NCBI GenBank assembly: GCA_900767075.1
Contig: CAAFXX010000099.1
Coordinates: forward strand, 1 to 9,925
Length of the DNA stretch: 9,925 nucleotides
Origin: Bacteroidales bacterium
GTDB taxonomy: Bacteria; Bacteroidota; Bacteroidia; Bacteroidales; Muribaculaceae
Reading direction: 5' to 3'
The translations under genes and the position numbers were made by a program. Positions 8,163-9,925 of this stretch are shown here, in pieces (position 1 is the stretch's first letter; the number at the start of each line of letters is the position of its first letter). The notes below the pieces were generated by a model that saw nothing but the letters and a program-made list of their open reading frames with translations, was not told where the DNA came from and did not search any database.

Positions 8163-8337
8163 CGATGCATCCGGTGTGAACGACATCCTCGCAGGTACAG
8201 CCGAGACCGTCGACGTGTACACGGCAAACGGCATCGCCGTAGCCCGCAACCTCGACAGCCAGTCAGTGAATGCCCTCCCCGCCGGCATCTACATCCTCTG
8301 CTCCGGCTCCAAGTCCACCAAGCTCCTCATCCGCTAA
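8161..8337 (+). pseudogene. Orphan T9SS sorting-tail fragment (3' end of a missing cargo gene)
   Basis: In the frame starting at 8161 (shifted by one relative to the oxidoreductase) the sequence reads SDASGVNDILAG, then ETVDVYTANGIAVARN, LPAGIYILC and a final KLLIR before TAA at 8335-8337. This is a T9SS C-terminal sorting domain and closely parallels the tail of the plus-strand adhesin-like gene at 2050-2198 (ETVDVYTVNGVTVARN, LPAGIYIVR). There is no start codon or upstream coding part in this frame; it begins abruptly at the junction. GC is about 65 percent over 8221-8280, against about 40 percent over 7741-7800 in the oxidoreductase part, supporting a different origin. Confidence 0.87.
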
Positions 8338-8357
8338 GCGCGGATTATATCCCATAG

Positions 8358-8393
8358 AAGAGGGTGTGTCAAAAATACTGATACACCCTCTTT
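8358..8393 (+). terminator. Intrinsic terminator after the orphan T9SS tail
   Basis: A 14-bp stem (8358-8371 with 8379-8392, one G-U pair) with a 7-base loop ends in CTCTTTCTC, 20 bases after the TAA. It resembles the terminator at 2284-2323 in its AGAGG(T/G)TGTGTC arm. It presumably belonged to the lost cargo gene and now sits behind the truncated oxidoreductase. Confidence 0.75.
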
Positions 8394-8421
8394 CTCGTTC
8401 ATCTATATTTCTATCTATATA

Positions 8422-8448
8422 AATATTGCGAATATGCCGTACAATATT
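8422..8448. repeat. Inverted repeat beyond the toxin gene
   Basis: AATATTG (8422-8428) and CAATATT (8442-8448) are 7-bp inverted arms 13 bases apart, 33 bases beyond the toxin stop codon on the minus strand. It could form a weak AU-rich hairpin at the 3' end of the toxin-antitoxin transcript. There is no convincing U-tract, so terminator function is uncertain. Confidence 0.3.
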
Positions 8449-8480
8449 GGTACGAGAAGTCTGATATAGTTCTTCTTAGG

Positions 8481-8750
8481 TCAAAATAGCTCTGAATGAG
8501 AGCCGAAGCGAACAAGCTTGATAATGCAATCTTCTTTATCCAACCATATTAGCAGCGTGTCGCTTTCTACATGGCATTCCATATAGCCTTTATAATTCCC
8601 TGTCAAAAGATGCGGACGGTTTTCTTCCGGAATCGGGAGATTGTTCACAAGCAGTTTGAGAATATCCTCAAGCTTATCGATAATTTCGGACCGATGTTTA
8701 TACCGTTTAAGGTCTTTCTTAAACTGAGAGGTAAGCTTTAAGGTATTCAT
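8481..8750 (-). CDS. yafQ: Type II toxin, YafQ/RelE-like mRNA interferase
   Basis: This 89-residue protein has the compact RelE/YafQ fold pattern: a basic N-terminal helix region (FKKDLKRYKHR), NLPIPEENRPHLLTGNYKGY, the strand ECHVESDTLLIW, and the terminal RFGSHSELF. Compared from memory with E. coli YafQ, H47, H60, D64 and H85 fall at the catalytic positions H50, H63, D67 and H87, and E58 replaces D61; the active site therefore looks intact. YafQ toxins cleave mRNA on the ribosome. Length is normal for the family. The start overlaps the antitoxin stop by ATGA, the usual coupling in type II modules. Family assignment is strong; activity is inferred. Confidence 0.9.
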   Translation of the reverse strand: MNTLKLTSQFKKDLKRYKHRSEIIDKLEDILKLLVNNLPIPEENRPHLLTGNYKGYMECHVESDTLLIWLDKEDCIIKLVRFGSHSELF

Positions 8751-8995
8751 AGAGAATCTACAAAGCTACGGAAATTGTTAAGGTCGAGAGTCTCAAGATT
8801 TTCAGAGGTCTCAGCTTCCTTCATCGCAGCAATGGTGGTTTTATTGGGACGCTCGGAAACGAACGCCATCAACACGCTCTCTACAAGATTGTTGAGACTA
8901 CGGTTGTGGCGCTTTGCCTCAGCCTGAAGCCGGGCGAGAAGTTCTTCGCTTAAGCGAAATGAAGTCTGTTTTCTGACAATTGATGTTGTACTCAT
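8747..8995 (-). CDS. Type II antitoxin, ribbon-helix-helix protein
   Basis: This 82-residue protein has an N-terminal ribbon-helix-helix DNA-binding domain at about 9-47: strand RKQTSFRLS, helix EELLARLQAEAKRHN, then RSLNNLVESVLMAFV, the common Bacteroidetes antitoxin signature around RSLNN. The C-terminal half (50-82) is polar and probably wraps the toxin, as in RelB/DinJ-type partners. It precedes the YafQ-like toxin in the same transcript and overlaps it by four bases. RHH antitoxins usually repress their own promoter as dimers, which fits the palindrome inside the promoter at 9044-9058. The exact antitoxin family is not assigned. Confidence 0.88.
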   Translation of the reverse strand: MSTTSIVRKQTSFRLSEELLARLQAEAKRHNRSLNNLVESVLMAFVSERPNKTTIAAMKEAETSENLETLDLNNFRSFVDSL

Positions 8996-9031
8996 AATAA
9001 TTTAAGGCTTTTATTGATTCTGCTTGTAATG

Positions 9032-9063
9032 CAAAAGTAATATATTTGTATAACAAATGCAAG
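9032..9063 (-). promoter_or_regulatory. Promoter of the toxin-antitoxin operon
   Basis: On the minus strand TACTTTTG (9039-9032) matches TAnnTTTG. CTTG at 9063-9060, 20 bases upstream, is a three-of-four match to TTTG. The predicted start near 9027 gives a leader of about 32 bases before the antitoxin ATG at 8995. Confidence 0.55.
9044..9058. promoter_or_regulatory. Putative antitoxin operator palindrome
   Basis: ATTTGT (9044-9049) and ACAAAT (9053-9058) form 6-bp inverted arms around a 3-bp centre. They lie wholly between the two promoter elements of the toxin-antitoxin operon, where a bound RHH dimer would block RNA polymerase. Autoregulation is known for this class; this particular site is inferred. 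Confidence 0.5.
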
Positions 9064-9217
9064 TCCAATGTGTTTTTCTATTGAAATGAAATGTGCAATC
9101 AAGAATTGAATAAGTAAAAATTTTGCCGGTTCAGTCAAGCATGGAAGTCGAAAACACTAATAAAACTTCAGTTTTGTCCGTTGGAATTATGGCTTCTATT
9201 GATGTCAGGATTATGTG

Positions 9218-9233
9218 CCTGTATGCTTACAGG
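9218..9233. repeat. Perfect 6-bp inverted repeat before the esterase
   Basis: CCTGTA and TACAGG flank a 4-base loop (TGCT), ending 17 bases before the esterase ATG. It could be an operator or a leader hairpin. I found no complete TTTG/TAnnTTTG promoter for the esterase in the 255-bp gap 8996-9250; CAGTTTTG at 9169-9176 is a one-mismatch -7 box without a partner. Confidence 0.3.
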
Positions 9234-9250
9234 AAGTAAATGTTCTTTTC

Positions 9251-9925
9251 ATGAAATGTTGTGTATTCAATATATTGCGGAATATCCGGGCGGTTGTGGC
9301 ATTTGTCATATGCGTCATTCTTTGTGATGTGACAGCCAACGCCGGGTTGCCGGAATACAGCGTGGCGCCTGCCGATTCGTTCCCGTCGGTATCGCCCGGA
9401 ACCTCGAAGCGACTGATAGTCAAGTCAGAATGTCTTGACGATGAGATGACCGTCGATGTATGGTTCCCGCCTTCCTATAACTTCTCGGTTCCCGACGGTT
9501 TCCCGGTGATATATGCGTACGACGGTCAGAACCTCTTCGATCCGGCACTTTCATTCGCGAATGTGGCTTGGGAGTTAGACAAGACTGCCGGAACGCTTGC
9601 TGAGAAAGGGGAGATTGCGGCTCCGATAATCGTAGGGATACATAACCGTGGCGGAAAGAACTTTCGCTCCAACGACTATTTCCCGGAGAAAGCGGTTGGC
9701 TATATTTCGGATTCCGACAAAGATTCTTCGCTGATATGGCAGACATGTGCCGCCGGCTTTTATGGAGACGAACATGCCGCTTTTACCGCCACGGAGCTGA
9801 AACCTTTGATCGATTATCTGTATAATACGAATCCCGACCGAGACCATACGTTTGGCCTAGGGTCATCGATGGGTGCGCTTGCTTCGCTGTATCTTATGTG
9901 TGAATATCCGGATATTTTCGGCGGA
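9251..9925 (+). CDS. Secreted alpha/beta-hydrolase esterase (esterase D-like), 3' end outside window
   Basis: The frame is open from the ATG at 9251 to the last base, giving 225 residues. A signal peptide is likely (basic start with R10 and R13, hydrophobic core about 14-25, then TANA before G32). The mature part has the putative-esterase pattern: VDVWFPPSYN, PVIYAYDGQNLFD, PIIVGIHNRGG, then RSNDYFPEKA, and the nucleophile elbow GSSMG at 204-208 with S206 as the expected catalytic serine. The catalytic Asp and His would lie past the right edge. Relatives (esterase D/IroE/CE1-like) hydrolyse ester bonds, including acyl groups on sugars or siderophores; the substrate here cannot be told. With an apparent secretion signal it would act in the periplasm or outside. 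No T9SS tail can be checked because the 3' end is missing. Confidence 0.88.
   Translation, partial: MKCCVFNILRNIRAVVAFVICVILCDVTANAGLPEYSVAPADSFPSVSPGTSKRLIVKSECLDDEMTVDVWFPPSYNFSVPDGFPVIYAYDGQNLFDPALSFANVAWELDKTAGTLAEKGEIAAPIIVGIHNRGGKNFRSNDYFPEKAVGYISDSDKDSSLIWQTCAAGFYGDEHAAFTATELKPLIDYLYNTNPDRDHTFGLGSSMGALASLYLMCEYPDIFGG

Noticed and set aside
8163..8357. The Arg/His-rich extension of the oxidoreductase frame as a real new C-terminus
   Set aside because: The same bases encode a well-conserved T9SS tail in another frame, with a proper stop and terminator. The Arg/His/Pro composition is typical of a GC-rich gene read out of frame.
8401..8420. Repeat of ATCTATAT as a possible array or origin element
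   Set aside because: There are only two copies in AT-rich DNA, with no further periodicity. No CRISPR-like spacing is seen anywhere in the window.

Overview
The window looks like chromosomal DNA of a Bacteroidota gut commensal, most likely order Bacteroidales and perhaps Muribaculaceae. Four things point there: several predicted secreted proteins end in type IX secretion system (T9SS) sorting tails; the promoters fit the Bacteroidetes TTTG / TAnnTTTG pattern rather than -35/-10; a regulator of periplasmic TPRs, one membrane segment and a cytoplasmic LuxR-type helix-turn-helix is present; and genes lack strong Shine-Dalgarno sequences. The family-level placement is inference.

Layout. (1) Positions 3-2198 (+) hold the 3' part of a large secreted protein with two cleaved-adhesin/MAM-like domains, fibronectin-III-like modules between them, and a T9SS tail. 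It converges on a minus-strand operon, with a hairpin terminator at 2284-2323 between them. (2) The minus-strand operon (5563 down to 2346) encodes a secreted repeat protein with a T9SS tail, then a secreted M43-type (pappalysin/cytophagalysin-like) zinc metalloprotease with a T9SS tail. The two genes overlap by ATGA. (3) Diverging from that operon is a 597-residue membrane-spanning TPR/LuxR regulator (5792-7585, +). The 228-bp gap between them carries one good promoter for each direction, so the regulator is the obvious candidate to control the protease operon (inference). (4) At 7701-8337 there is a broken composite. The first 154 codons of an FAD/NAD(P)-disulfide oxidoreductase (CoA-disulfide-reductase type) are joined, out of frame, to the last 59 codons of an unrelated T9SS cargo gene with its own terminator. 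(5) A minus-strand type II toxin-antitoxin pair follows (ribbon-helix-helix antitoxin and YafQ/RelE-like toxin, 8995-8481), with a palindrome inside its promoter. (6) A secreted alpha/beta-hydrolase esterase starts at 9251 and runs off the right edge.

Three predicted secreted cargo genes, an orphan fourth sorting tail, a secreted esterase and a membrane regulator suggest a surface or secreted protein-degradation and adhesion locus. The most notable oddity is the junction at about 8160-8164: a real rearrangement scar, one configuration of a variable locus, or an assembly chimera. No gene-free stretch exceeds 300 bases. I see no rRNA, tRNA, CRISPR array or recognisable transposase.
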